A stretch of DNA of 64,000 nucleotides from CAWCOU01 sp963797335 (GCA_963797335.1 CAWCOU010000007.1:226449-290448); one strand, 5' to 3'; counted from the stretch's first letter, positions 43,356 to 53,037 are shown. A program made the numbers and translations. The notes: a model not told the origin generated them from the letters alone.

Positions 43356-46000
43356 TCTCTAAACTAAAGAAATGCTTATTACTCTTATTGCTATTATCAC
43401 CGCTAGCTGCTTTTGCAGATGTCGGCAATAGTCTGAACCTATTTCAGGTGCCGGCCAACGATTTCTCTAAAATGCTATTAAACACCACCTTTGGTTCCAT
43501 CGGTGGTTTATTACATGGCAGTGGCAACCAAATCATCGGTATCTTGCTCGGCGTCTTCAACGTCGTATGGATCAGCGCCATTGGTATCGCCGTGTTATAT
43601 ATTGTTTGGGATTGTGTCATCACCGCAGCCCAAAGCGGCGAAATGATGGCCGGTCGCGGTAAAAAAACCGTATTCATGATCTTAAAGATCGTACTAGGCT
43701 TTTGCTTAGTCGTACCCAGCAAATCCACCGGCTACTCACTGGCCCAAAACGGCGTCATTTGGGTGGTATTACAAGGCGTGGGCTTTGCCGATCAGATTTC
43801 CGACAAATTATACAATTACTTAAAAGTGGGTGGCGAAGTATTCACTACAAAACCTTCTCTTACGACTGATTTAGTCGATTTAATGCCGAGGGTACGTGAT
43901 ATCCTGCAAATGGAAATTTGTATGTTAAAAACGCAGGATGTGCTTACCAAGCAACAGAATTCAGACAAAAAAGTATTAGCGGATGCGGGGTTGCCTAGCC
44001 CGGATAATCCCATCACCAACTCTGTGATGGGTTGGAGCACTGCCCAGCATGGTCCATATGGTAGTTGGATTACCTTTGGTTCCAGAAACCCAGATTACAA
44101 ACCATCCGACCCAAGTAGTCCAGAATACAGAGATGAGTGCGGCAAGATCGTCGTAGATACCGCTTTCATAAAGTCAGGATTAACAGATAGCGATAAAAAA
44201 CTACTGAGTGCTTATCAATTAGCGGCGACCAAAGAATTGGTATTGAATTTGTTCCCGTTTGCTCGAGCCATCACTGAGTTGCCGCCGGACGATGATTTGA
44301 ACGGTAAAATTCGCGAAGTAGTGGCTGCTTCCGCAGCAACCTTAATGTCAACCAGTGGTCTTAGCTTTGCGACGATTATTGATCCAGGTCGTAAACAATT
44401 GGAAGAATTGGATGACAAAGACCTAAGAGCCACTCTAGCGCGATTAAAAGACCGTGGCTGGATGTTTACCCCTATGATGGTGATCTACCCAGGACTTTAT
44501 AAGAGCGATAACGCGGCTTTACTGGCCTTTTTCCCCGTCGCACAAGTGACGGAATGGATTTTGAACCGCAGTATTCCAGCCACTGATATCTTTAAAGATT
44601 TAAATGAGAGCTCACGAAATGAGTTGGGAAGATATGTTTGGAATGCCGAGTATGACAATGCTGCTGCATTAGCTCAGGCCCAATTACGTGCGATGAATAA
44701 CCGTACCTGGGGATCGATTGACTTTGAACCGATCTACACGGGTGATAGAAAATCGCCGGATGGTATGGTCGATAGCGTGGAAACGATGTTTGTGGGGCTT
44801 AAAGCCACCATGCGTGCTGGTGGTAGTCTAGTTAACGGCATGCTGGACATTCCGAAAGGCACTTGTGAAATATTCAAAGGCATGGGTGACTTCTTTGGTG
44901 GCGATACCTCGGCGCTCGATAACTGCGTGAAAGGGATTAATGATGCGCAAGATTCACTGAGAGACAGCATCGAAGGTGGTGCGGGTGAGTTGGATGGCGT
45001 TATCAGTAGTTTGCGTAGCACGATGGATTATGCCAAGAAAGGGGGTATGACCCAGGAGTTAATTGACCTCACCAAAAATATAGGTCCGTTAGGTCCGATT
45101 TTTGCCAGCATCATGACAGCGATGGTCGGTAAGAGTATGGAGACTTTCCAAGACCAGATGTTTAACCCTGACTACAATGCCTTAGTGAGTGCGATCAAGG
45201 TCGGTGGCCAGATGATGGTCAGCTCGATTGAGTCGGTCTTCCAATCCGGTCATTTGATTTATGTTTCGACAGTGACGACGGGAATAATTGGTGCCATCGG
45301 TGGTTCTATCCCCGGTGCGGGTGGATTAATTAAGGCTGGAGCCAATTTTAGTAATCAGGCAATCACTGGCTTCACCATCTTCCACATCGGTTTAGCATTG
45401 ATGATATTCTCCAGCGGGTTATTGTTATACATCATGGTACCGTTGGGATTTGTGTTAGCCTTCTCCGCCATCTGCTTGCAGTGGATTGGTATGGTGCTGG
45501 TCAGCATCATGGCAGCGCCGATCTTCTGCTTCAATTTGATTAGAGCGGATAATGACGGCATGATCGGTCACAAGGGGGAAATTTTCATAGTGGATCTGAT
45601 CCGAACCGCTATTACCCCGGCATTATTGACCATTGGTGCGGTGATATTCTTGATTCTATTCAATATCGGCTTCTTGATTATGACATCGGTCATCACCGAA
45701 TTTATACCGGTGTTAACGAAAGCCTATAATCACCCTTATTTGGTGCCGGTGACACTGGGTGTGATGTTGATGATGTTTGCCTTCGTGTTGACCTTTATGG
45801 CGCAGACTTTGTCCTCTGCCTGTACTGCCGATTTAGTGAATCATGTCGGTGCTGCCATAGGCCATGGCATGCAGCAAATGAAAGATCAAACGCCAGGCCA
45901 AGAACTCAAGCATTTGGTGCAAGGAGCTGGCTCGACGACAGGCTCGGCTATCAAGAATGTTACTAGTAGCGGTACTGGTATGATGGGCAAGGGTGGTTAG
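43352..46000 (+). CDS. dotA: Dot/Icm polytopic membrane protein DotA
   Basis: 882 residues. DotA is essential for type IVB secretion and forms part of the inner-membrane/periplasmic channel. A cleavable signal (ends near AAFA-DVG), an early pair of membrane helices (about 55-130), a long periplasmic region (130-610) and a C-terminal group of about five helices (640-850) agree with the known topology. The tail is Gly/Ser/Thr-rich. It starts inside the end of icmV. Confidence 0.95.
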   Translation: MISKLKKCLLLLLLLSPLAAFADVGNSLNLFQVPANDFSKMLLNTTFGSIGGLLHGSGNQIIGILLGVFNVVWISAIGIAVLYIVWDCVITAAQSGEMMAGRGKKTVFMILKIVLGFCLVVPSKSTGYSLAQNGVIWVVLQGVGFADQISDKLYNYLKVGGEVFTTKPSLTTDLVDLMPRVRDILQMEICMLKTQDVLTKQQNSDKKVLADAGLPSPDNPITNSVMGWSTAQHGPYGSWITFGSRNPDYKPSDPSSPEYRDECGKIVVDTAFIKSGLTDSDKKLLSAYQLAATKELVLNLFPFARAITELPPDDDLNGKIREVVAASAATLMSTSGLSFATIIDPGRKQLEELDDKDLRATLARLKDRGWMFTPMMVIYPGLYKSDNAALLAFFPVAQVTEWILNRSIPATDIFKDLNESSRNELGRYVWNAEYDNAAALAQAQLRAMNNRTWGSIDFEPIYTGDRKSPDGMVDSVETMFVGLKATMRAGGSLVNGMLDIPKGTCEIFKGMGDFFGGDTSALDNCVKGINDAQDSLRDSIEGGAGELDGVISSLRSTMDYAKKGGMTQELIDLTKNIGPLGPIFASIMTAMVGKSMETFQDQMFNPDYNALVSAIKVGGQMMVSSIESVFQSGHLIYVSTVTTGIIGAIGGSIPGAGGLIKAGANFSNQAITGFTIFHIGLALMIFSSGLLLYIMVPLGFVLAFSAICLQWIGMVLVSIMAAPIFCFNLIRADNDGMIGHKGEIFIVDLIRTAITPALLTIGAVIFLILFNIGFLIMTSVITEFIPVLTKAYNHPYLVPVTLGVMLMMFAFVLTFMAQTLSSACTADLVNHVGAAIGHGMQQMKDQTPGQELKHLVQGAGSTTGSAIKNVTSSGTGMMGKGG

Positions 46001-46044
46001 AGAGAAAATAACCCCTGCACATTTAACTCCTTCTGCCTTGTGTG

Positions 46045-46345
46045 CTAGGGTATGCACACATCTTTTTCAATCAGCTGTGAGTGGGTATTAGAGTAGAGGT
46101 ATAAAGCACTGTAGCCCCCTCTCCCGCGCGAGGGGCTTGAATAAAGGCACTGAACTTGATCGCGGGAGAGGGTTGGGGAGAGGGCGAATGGATAGCGCGA
46201 GACTTTACCCTCTCCCCCAACCCTCTCCCGCGAATAGGTTTGCAGCTCTTGCCCAAACTCCTCGCGCGGGAGAGGGGGCTACAGTGCTACTCGTTAATCC
46301 GGTGCCTACTCACAGTTGACTAAAAAAGATGTGTGCATACCTTAA
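46045..46345. repeat. 300-bp inverted-repeat element, copy B
   Basis: Complete copy between the converging dotA and dotB genes. Terminal inverted repeats of about 35 bases (CTAGGGTATGCACACATC... and its mirror ...GATGTGTGCATACC) surround an inner palindrome based on CTCTCCCGCGCGAGG. It carries no open frame that could be a transposase. The orientation is the same as copy A. Confidence 0.88.
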
Positions 46346-46378
46346 CCCACAGGGATAGAAGGATATATATAGCTAGTG

Positions 46379-46408
46379 GTAGGGTGGGCAAAGCGTAGCG
46401 TGCCCACC
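46379..46408. repeat. GTAGGGTGGGCAAAGCG REP-like element
   Basis: Inverted relative of the element at 41426-41460, lying between the 300-bp repeat and the end of dotB. Confidence 0.55.
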
Positions 46409-46440
46409 ATATACGAGGGTAGTTAAGCTGTTACAAATAG

Positions 46441-47580
46441 CTACAGGTAATCGCGTTCCGAGGAACGGCTGCTCTTTACCAAAAGATTATAATCCCGTTC
46501 AGAAATAATCCCTTCCGCGAATTTTTTCTCCGCATCACGGATCATCGGTTGGCCTTTCTCAATCAGCAATTGCCTGGTCATGGCCGTTACTTTCTCAGGC
46601 TCAATACTCAGCAGCTGATCACGTACTTCTTCCGTAAACACCAAATACTCGCGCAATGCCACCCGCTTACCATCCACCGTAGGTACTAACTTTTGCCAAA
46701 TCACCAACCGGATGGTTTCAATAATATCAATGGTGCGGCCTTGGCGTTCTTCTTGCGGAAAAGCACCCACCAACCGACGTAAGGTTTCTGCCACCCCATT
46801 ACTGTGCACCGTGGTATACACCGGATGCCCCGTCAACGCCGCTTCAATCACAGCACTGATGGTTTCCGTATCTCGCGACTCACCCACCAAAATTAACCGC
46901 GGCTTGCGACGTAAGGCATTGCGAACACCGGCGGCAAACGATGGTAAATGCATCGGAATTTCTGATTGGCTGACGATGGAAGTAGGCTTATTAATACTAT
47001 CAAACACAAACTCAATAGGGGCTTCGTAAGTCAAAATCTTGCGATGGCTATTGGGGTCTTGGGCGATTTCTTTAATAATTGCCGCCAGCAAGGTGCTTTT
47101 CCCGGAGCCGGTAGAACCGGTTACGTACACGACACCATCTTCCGGATCAATGGCGCTTAAGACTTCTGCGGGTAAATTTAGACTCGATAACTCTGGAGGG
47201 TAAGTCGGTATCGTTCTCAGCGTTATTTGTATGCCAGGGTGCCCTTCCACTTGGCAGCCGGTGCCATTGACTCGAAAACGAAAACGCGTGCTGCGCGAAG
47301 GGCGAAATTCGTAATGGGTATCGACATCTTGACCGCTAAGGATTTGCGTGGTGCCGTTGGCACCGTAAATGGCATTTAATAACTCACCCACTTCGCCATT
47401 GGAAAGCTTGCGCTTGGTCAGCTTATACAACTTGCCCTGTACTTCAGCAAAGATGGGTTCGGCGGTTTGAAACGTAATATCGGATGCGCCGATTTCGGTA
47501 CAGTACGCCAATAACGAATCCATATGCTGGGGCGTGAAACGAGTCGGCTCATTTGAATAATGATAATCCACAGGATTCAT
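46441..47580 (-). CDS. dotB: Dot/Icm secretion ATPase DotB
   Basis: Cytoplasmic hexameric ATPase of the PilT/VirB11 type that powers the type IVB channel. 379 residues from the ATG at 47580, as in Legionella DotB (377). The Walker A motif is TGSTGSGKST, Walker B LILVGESRD, and the His box TGHPVYTTVHSN. The start codon overlaps the dotC stop (ATGA), which decides it over upstream alternatives at 47655. Confidence 0.96.
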   Translation of the reverse strand: MNPVDYHYSNEPTRFTPQHMDSLLAYCTEIGASDITFQTAEPIFAEVQGKLYKLTKRKLSNGEVGELLNAIYGANGTTQILSGQDVDTHYEFRPSRSTRFRFRVNGTGCQVEGHPGIQITLRTIPTYPPELSSLNLPAEVLSAIDPEDGVVYVTGSTGSGKSTLLAAIIKEIAQDPNSHRKILTYEAPIEFVFDSINKPTSIVSQSEIPMHLPSFAAGVRNALRRKPRLILVGESRDTETISAVIEAALTGHPVYTTVHSNGVAETLRRLVGAFPQEERQGRTIDIIETIRLVIWQKLVPTVDGKRVALREYLVFTEEVRDQLLSIEPEKVTAMTRQLLIEKGQPMIRDAEKKFAEGIISERDYNLLVKSSRSSERDYL

Positions 47581-48413
47581 TCCAAAGTTTCTGTGCCTTG
47601 AATTCCTTGCTTGCGAATAGCACCCGGCGTTCCTGGCACAACAATAGGGTTCCAAGCTTTGCTGTTCGGCACCAGTTTAGAGGTTGCCGTAATACGCAGC
47701 ACTTGATCGTTGATGCGGAGTTGATTAGCGTCCCCGGTCACACCTAGCTCTGTTTGGGCGACATAAGGGGGGGTTACCATGTTTTGCATCAATAAGACAC
47801 GATAGGTAATCATACCGTTATAGTCACGCTTTAAGCGGCCCATATTGGCGGAGAAAATCTGGTTGGCTTGTGAAATACCATCCTGCCAGCCTTCGGTTAC
47901 CGCTTGATTCCAGATGGCACGTTCTTCATCGTTACGCGGCAGTAGAGAGTTATTGGGCCGATCCGGGGGTTGATATTCCATCCATAAGTACTCTCGCCAC
48001 GTGGGTGGGGTGGTGGCAAAGCGCGGCGGGCTTTCGATTTTATAGATTTTGTCGGCTAACCGTAACGATTCTGGGCTATCAAGCACTAAGGCATTACGAC
48101 CTTCGGTCAGCACCGGGGGCACCACGTTATGTTTCAGCATCAGCGCATTAAAATTAAAGGCTTGATCCAAGCTACGCTCGTTGTCAGTCAGCATGGTGTT
48201 GATGTGTTGAGAGGCCCAGGCCAGGCCGCTTTGCGCAGCGACACTGGTCGCGGTATCTTTCAGTATAGCCATGCGAATGGCATTGATCTTGGTGTCTTCA
48301 GCGGAAGGGGCGAAACCATTGATATTGCTGGCTGGTCGATTATCTTTATGGGCGCAGCCGGCCATCAGCAAGCTGCTGGCTAATACCAGAATAAGTGTGC
48401 GATAGAGTTTCAT
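47577..48413 (-). CDS. dotC: Dot/Icm outer membrane lipoprotein DotC
   Basis: 278 residues. Lipobox LMAGC at the end of the signal. DotC, with DotD and DotH, forms the outer-membrane core disc. The GLAWASQHINTML and PPRFATTPPTWREYLWMEY regions fit the family. It lies between dotD and dotB in the conserved dotDCB operon. Confidence 0.95.
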   Translation of the reverse strand: MKLYRTLILVLASSLLMAGCAHKDNRPASNINGFAPSAEDTKINAIRMAILKDTATSVAAQSGLAWASQHINTMLTDNERSLDQAFNFNALMLKHNVVPPVLTEGRNALVLDSPESLRLADKIYKIESPPRFATTPPTWREYLWMEYQPPDRPNNSLLPRNDEERAIWNQAVTEGWQDGISQANQIFSANMGRLKRDYNGMITYRVLLMQNMVTPPYVAQTELGVTGDANQLRINDQVLRITATSKLVPNSKAWNPIVVPGTPGAIRKQGIQGTETLE

Positions 48414-48443
48414 GTTTCCTTGTCAATCCAATCAGATGATGAC

Positions 48444-48947
48444 TTAAGAATACCGATAACGAAGCTCAATCGTTCGTTGACTCGGATAAATAACGATATC
48501 CGCTTTCTTGCCCGCCTGGTAATTGGTATCGCGCAGGATATCACCCAGTGGCATATTATAAGCATATACGGCGACTAACACCGGTATGGCGGGTCTTCGG
48601 CCGACGACACGGTATTTGTAATTGCCTGCTGCGGCCAGTTTGGCCACCAAAGGCTCGACAGGGCCAGTCCAATCCACAGAGGCTACGGCGCCAAGGCCGA
48701 TGGCATCCACATTTAAGGGTGGCTTTAATTTTTCTTTAGGGTGCGTGGCTTTTTCGATAGCGGCTAATTGGTTCAGCGAGTCACTGACGGATACAGCCGC
48801 TTCGGACATTTTGACTCGAGCATCCGCAGCGCCAGCATCCTGCGGATAATAGGTAATCACTTTGGTTCGAATTTCTTCTGTTTTCGACGCACACCCGCAA
48901 ACGAGAATGGCCACTAAACCTACAATTAACAGTTTGAGATGATTCAT
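48444..48947 (-). CDS. dotD: Dot/Icm outer membrane lipoprotein DotD
   Basis: 167 residues with lipobox LVCGC. The C-terminal domain (about 85-165, with VDWTGPVEPLVAKLAAAGNY) resembles the secretin N0-type fold known for DotD. It pairs with DotC to place DotH in the outer membrane. First gene of dotD-dotC-dotB. No TTAA-N7-TTAA box is visible upstream. Confidence 0.95.
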   Translation of the reverse strand: MNHLKLLIVGLVAILVCGCASKTEEIRTKVITYYPQDAGAADARVKMSEAAVSVSDSLNQLAAIEKATHPKEKLKPPLNVDAIGLGAVASVDWTGPVEPLVAKLAAAGNYKYRVVGRRPAIPVLVAVYAYNMPLGDILRDTNYQAGKKADIVIYPSQRTIELRYRYS

Positions 48948-49304
48948 CTTCTCAGCACCACCTGAAATAACACATGATGAGAGCTGCTTCCGCCCTCAAG
49001 AAGTTCAAAAACACCAAAAGGTCAAACTTGGATATTCTCTACTAAAATGATGTAAATCTTTGACTAGCGGTATTGAAGCAATAACTTGTGTGACTGTCAA
49101 TATTCTTATTATGTCGTCCCGACATGGATGCCGGGATCCAGTTCACAAGGACGTAAAACGTTGAGTAATGATAAGATAGATGCTGGGACAAGGTGTGAGG
49201 GGTTAGCTTAGATTTTTTAAGCGATGAATGTGTTTCAGGGTTTGGGGTGGGTTAGTAATGAGACCACCCCGAGCATGGCCCTCGGGGGTGGTCATTTTTT
49301 TATT
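48948..49304 (+). other. Intergenic region with plus-strand terminator; possible small RNA
   Basis: No coding frame is supported. It holds a REP-like fragment GTCGTCCCGACATGGATGCC at about 49116 and ends with a strong hairpin, GACCACCCCGAG/CTCGGGGGTGGTC (49262-49293), followed by seven T on the plus strand. No annotated plus-strand gene ends here, so the terminator may belong to an unannotated transcript. No promoter is clear. Confidence 0.4.
49262..49301 (+). terminator. Rho-independent terminator without an assigned gene
   Basis: A 12-bp GC-rich stem with a six-base loop followed by T7 on the plus strand. In the minus direction, where the neighbouring L,D-transpeptidase gene ends, no T tract follows. 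Confidence 0.7.
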
Positions 49305-49766
49305 TTAATAAGGTTTCACGACAACAGTGGTGCCGATATCAATGAAGTTATGGCTTAACCATGCTGCTGCACTGGGATGGACCCGAATACAACCATGGCT
49401 GGCGTTACGGCCTGCAGGCACTTCATTGGAACCATGAATCGCATAGTTTTTGCTGAAGAACATGCAATAAGGCATGGGAGCGCCGCCTCTTCCTATGGGG
49501 TAAATAGACGACTTACAACTGGCAGATCCTTTGCTCTGGACATGAAATACGCCTTGAGGTGTATGGCAGACACGGTGTATGTCGCGGCAATAATTAGAAC
49601 CACCTGATGCCGCACCACTACCGACTAATTCGCCATTGTCATACGCATACCACGCCGTTCTTTGTGGATCAAAAACAAAGACTTTGTTGGCAAAAGCAGC
49701 CTGACTAATGAGGGAAATGGCGATAACACTGAAACTAGCTAAGAAAACTTTTTTAAATATTTGCAT
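49305..49766 (-). CDS. L,D-transpeptidase (YkuD domain), small
   Basis: 153 residues with a signal peptide (ends near AAFA-NKV). The YkuD catalytic motif is complete: YAIHGSNEVPAGRNASHGCIRVHP, with the nucleophile in S-H-G-C-I-R. Such enzymes form 3-3 cross-links or attach proteins to peptidoglycan. A second, unrelated-length YkuD protein is encoded at 53032. Confidence 0.85.
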   Translation of the reverse strand: MQIFKKVFLASFSVIAISLISQAAFANKVFVFDPQRTAWYAYDNGELVGSGAASGGSNYCRDIHRVCHTPQGVFHVQSKGSASCKSSIYPIGRGGAPMPYCMFFSKNYAIHGSNEVPAGRNASHGCIRVHPSAAAWLSHNFIDIGTTVVVKPY

Positions 49767-49865
49767 GATGGCCTCTCTTCATCCTTAAAATGGGACAGTA
49801 ATATGTATAAATATAGAACAGTATAATAAAAATACAAATTTGGAGAGGTGGTGGCCCATATGAAA

Positions 49866-50018
49866 TATCCTTCTCCCCTTGTGGGAGAAGGTGCCGAAGG
49901 CGGATGAGGGGTAAAATTAAAGCAAAATTAGGCTAAAAACTTTCCAGAAAAAATGAAAGCTGTGTTTGATAAAAATAAGGCCGCCCTAACGGGCACCTTC
50001 TCCCACAAGGGGGAGAAG
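49866..50018. repeat. Inverted-repeat element, CCTTCTCCC/GCGGATGAGGGG family, second copy
   Basis: Left arm CCTTCTCCCCTTGTGGG, AGAAGGTGCCGAAGGCGGATG, AGGGG. The right arm ends GGGCACCTTCTCCCACAAGGG. Same family as 11515-11652, with a different centre. It fills most of the 327-base gap between the L,D-transpeptidase and pgi. Confidence 0.75.
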
Positions 50019-50093
50019 CAGATCAATAAGATATTTTCGTCTGTTTCTCTTATAAGGCGCCTGCGCTCGCCGCAGATAGGGGAATAGAGTGGA

Positions 50094-51719
50094 TTATGAG
50101 GAATAGGACTGTTTGTAACGCCGTATCAAAGCATTCGTAGAGCTATCATGGTCAAGGTCAGAGGCGTTATCCGCGAAATCGTGAATAATCCGCTCCGCCA
50201 ACTTTTTACCAAGCTCCACCCCCCATTGATCGAAGGAATCAATTTGCCAAATAGTACCTTGCGTAAACACGTTATGCTCATACAGGGCGACCAACTTCCC
50301 TAACGCCGCAGGCGTTAGGCGTTCTAACAGCAACATACTAGAGGGCCGATTACCAGGAAAAGTGCGGTGTGGCACCAACGCAGGCTGAGTACCTTCCGCC
50401 TGCACTTCCGCAGAAGTTTTGCCAAAAGCTAAAGCCTCCGCCTGAGCAAACACATTCGCCATCAACAAATCGTGATGCCGTCCCAATGGATTCAGTGTTT
50501 CCACAAACGCGATAAAATCACACGGGATTAATTGGGTGCCCTGGTGCAGCATCTGATAAAAAGAATGCTGGCCATTAGTACCCGGTTCACCCCAGTAAAC
50601 AGGGCTGGTTTGGTAGTCGACAAGCGCACCGTCCAGCGTCACTTGTTTACCATTACTTTCCATCGTCAATTGCTGTAAATAGGCGGGGAAATATTGTAAA
50701 TACTGTTCATAGGGTAGAACAGCGACGGTCTTTGCCGCAAAAAAATTAGTATACCAAATGGTCAGTAACGCCATTAACACCGGAATATTGCGCTCGAATG
50801 GTGCCGTGCGAAAATGCTCGTCCATTTCATGAAAGCCAGCCAGCATCTCGTAAAAATGATCCGGTCCGATAGCCAGCATGGTGGAAAGACCAATCGCCGA
50901 ATCCATGGAATAACGTCCACCCACCCAATCCCAAAACTCAAACATATTTGCGGTATCAATGCCAAATTTAGCGACTTGCTCAGCATTCGTTGAAACAGCG
51001 ACAAAATGTTTTGCCACTGCGGCTGGATCGTGGAGCGCTGCCAAGAGCCATGCCCGGGCGCTATGCGCATTGGTCATGGTTTCCAGGGTGGTAAATGTTT
51101 TCGAGGAAATGATGAATAAAGTTTCTTGCGGATCGAGACCCAATGTAGCTTCGACAAAATCGGTGCCATCGATATTGGAAACAAAACGAAAATCAATGTC
51201 GCGTTGGCTGTAATGCCGCAACGCGTGATACGCCATCACCGGCCCCAGGTCAGAACCACCAATACCAATATTGATAATATGGCGGATGGGTTTACCCGTA
51301 AAGCCGCGCCATTGTTGTTGGCGTATTTGATTCGCGAATACACTCATTTTTTCCAGCACAGCATGCACCTGCGGAACTACCGACTGGCCGCCGGTACAAA
51401 AATCAGCGCCCTTAGGCGCGCGTAATGCCACATGAAGTGCAGCTCTTTGTTCCGTTGTATTAATCTTCTCGCCTTGAAACATGGCTTGGATCCGTTCCTT
51501 TAAGCCAGATTCTTCGGCCAATTGAAGGAGCAATCGCAGAGTTTCATCGGTGATACGGTGTTTGGAGTAATCAAAGTAAATGCCTGCCGCCTCAACCACC
51601 ATACGTTCGCCGCGAGTGGAGTCTTCAGCGAAAAGGTTTCGCAAATGCAGATCGCTAATTTGATGAAAATGGGCTTGTAATGCTTGCCATGCGGCAAGAT
51701 TTTTTAGTGGCGTTCTCAT
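50094..51719 (-). CDS. pgi: Glucose-6-phosphate isomerase
   Basis: Interconverts glucose 6-phosphate and fructose 6-phosphate. 541 residues from the ATG at 51719. Signatures: NIGIGGSDLGPVMAYHAL, SKTFTTLETMTNA, and GSNGK-type TMESNGKQVTLDG, plus the C-terminal IDSFDQWGVELGKKLA. Upstream in-frame start at 51743 adds only eight residues and is less likely. Confidence 0.96.
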   Translation of the reverse strand: MRTPLKNLAAWQALQAHFHQISDLHLRNLFAEDSTRGERMVVEAAGIYFDYSKHRITDETLRLLLQLAEESGLKERIQAMFQGEKINTTEQRAALHVALRAPKGADFCTGGQSVVPQVHAVLEKMSVFANQIRQQQWRGFTGKPIRHIINIGIGGSDLGPVMAYHALRHYSQRDIDFRFVSNIDGTDFVEATLGLDPQETLFIISSKTFTTLETMTNAHSARAWLLAALHDPAAVAKHFVAVSTNAEQVAKFGIDTANMFEFWDWVGGRYSMDSAIGLSTMLAIGPDHFYEMLAGFHEMDEHFRTAPFERNIPVLMALLTIWYTNFFAAKTVAVLPYEQYLQYFPAYLQQLTMESNGKQVTLDGALVDYQTSPVYWGEPGTNGQHSFYQMLHQGTQLIPCDFIAFVETLNPLGRHHDLLMANVFAQAEALAFGKTSAEVQAEGTQPALVPHRTFPGNRPSSMLLLERLTPAALGKLVALYEHNVFTQGTIWQIDSFDQWGVELGKKLAERIIHDFADNASDLDHDSSTNALIRRYKQSYSS

Positions 51720-51891
51720 GGTATATCTCAGCTGAATGATCAAAAGACTTTATTTTTAAAAAAACGGGAAGTGCTTGCAGCGAAATAATTGCTCGTATCT
51801 TAAGACCTGTCGTCTCGGCACAGCTGCCGGAAGCACGCATAATTACTCCGCTAAAAACGAAAGCAGAGAGTTGCCCGCGCGCTCCCAGGGG

Positions 51892-52131
51892 TTACGACTT
51901 TCTTAGATCGTCACCAATCATTAACCAATTTAAACTGACGTGCAATAGATTGCAGTAATTCATGGCTTGGGACGCCCGCATGATAGTCTTACCTTCCTCA
52001 TGGCCCAGGTAATCTTTAAACGGCACATGACAGCTCTCACAAAAACTTTCCGCAGTAGTGTAACCGGCATCTTTCCGTGCCTGCCTTAAACGAGCGGCGA
52101 TTTCTTTTCTCACGGCAATTTGACTGGCCAT
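51892..52131 (-). CDS. Small XRE-family helix-turn-helix protein
   Basis: 79 residues from the ATG at 52131 (GAGG upstream). An XRE-type fold is suggested by EIAARLRQARKDAGYTTAESFC, followed by Y-L-G-H-E-E-G-K-T, and a C-terminal ICNLLHVSLNWLMIGDD-like segment typical of phage-repressor-type regulators that count helix 5. Its start is 51 bases from the divergent metal-binding protein gene, so it may regulate that gene. Confidence 0.72.
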   Translation of the reverse strand: MASQIAVRKEIAARLRQARKDAGYTTAESFCESCHVPFKDYLGHEEGKTIMRASQAMNYCNLLHVSLNWLMIGDDLRKS

Positions 52132-52182
52132 AGGCAACCTCAGTAAAATCATGAGAGATATGTTAACACAGACCACCGAGGA

Positions 52183-53037
52183 ATGAATATGCTAAAAAAA
52201 ATAATCACCGCATTTTTAATGCTATGGAGTGCTGTACTATTTGCCAAACCGCTGAACCTGGTTGCCGCAGAAAATTTTTACGGCGACATCGCCAAAAGCC
52301 TGGGCGGCCCTTATGTCAATGTCGTCAGCGTGCTTAGTAACCCCAATCAAGACCCGCACTCGTTTAGCAGCAATCCTGGCACCGCCAGAGACGTGGCAGC
52401 TGCCGATATGGTCATTTACAATGGTATCGACTACGACCCGTGGATGGTCAATCTATTAGCACCTACGGCGCAGCAACAGAAAAAAATTATCGTCGTTGCC
52501 GATTTATTAGGTAAAAAAAGCGGCGATAATCCTCATATTTGGTACGACCCCCACACCATGCAGGTTTACGCAGCGGCATTAACCGCCGCATTGATCCAAC
52601 TCGACCCCGCGCATGCCACTTATTTTCAGCAACAACTCGCTGATTTTAATAAGCGCTACGCAGTATTGATCAGTAAAATAGCGGCCTTAAAAACCCGATT
52701 TCAAAACACCCCAGTGATCGCCACCGAACCTGTGTTTAATGAAATGGCAAAGGCGTTGAATTTAAAAATGTACGGTACTGGTTTTCAATTGAGCGTCATG
52801 AACGATGCGGAACCCAGCATGAGCGATACGCGAGATTTTGAAACGATGCTGAAACAACATCAAGTGAAGCTGCTTATTTTTAATAATCAAGTGACTGACC
52901 CATTGACGGATCGCATGAAACAAATAGCAACGGACTCGGGAATACCTATCCTAGGCGTGACAGAAACCCAACCCTTGCAAGAAGATTATTTTAGCTGGAT
53001 ATCAGGGGACTTGGATAAACTGGCCTCAGCACTATGA
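52183..53037 (+). CDS. ZnuA/TroA-type metal-binding periplasmic protein
   Basis: 284 residues with a signal peptide (ends near LFA-KPL). Cluster A-I substrate-binding fold: LVAAENFYGDIAKSLGG, metal ligands likely His in QDPHSF and NPHIWYDP, Glu/Asp later. The His-rich loop of ZnuA is missing, which leaves zinc or manganese open. No ABC permease or ATPase gene is adjacent. It overlaps the next, convergent gene by 6 bases. Confidence 0.85.
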   Translation: MNMLKKIITAFLMLWSAVLFAKPLNLVAAENFYGDIAKSLGGPYVNVVSVLSNPNQDPHSFSSNPGTARDVAAADMVIYNGIDYDPWMVNLLAPTAQQQKKIIVVADLLGKKSGDNPHIWYDPHTMQVYAAALTAALIQLDPAHATYFQQQLADFNKRYAVLISKIAALKTRFQNTPVIATEPVFNEMAKALNLKMYGTGFQLSVMNDAEPSMSDTRDFETMLKQHQVKLLIFNNQVTDPLTDRMKQIATDSGIPILGVTETQPLQEDYFSWISGDLDKLASAL

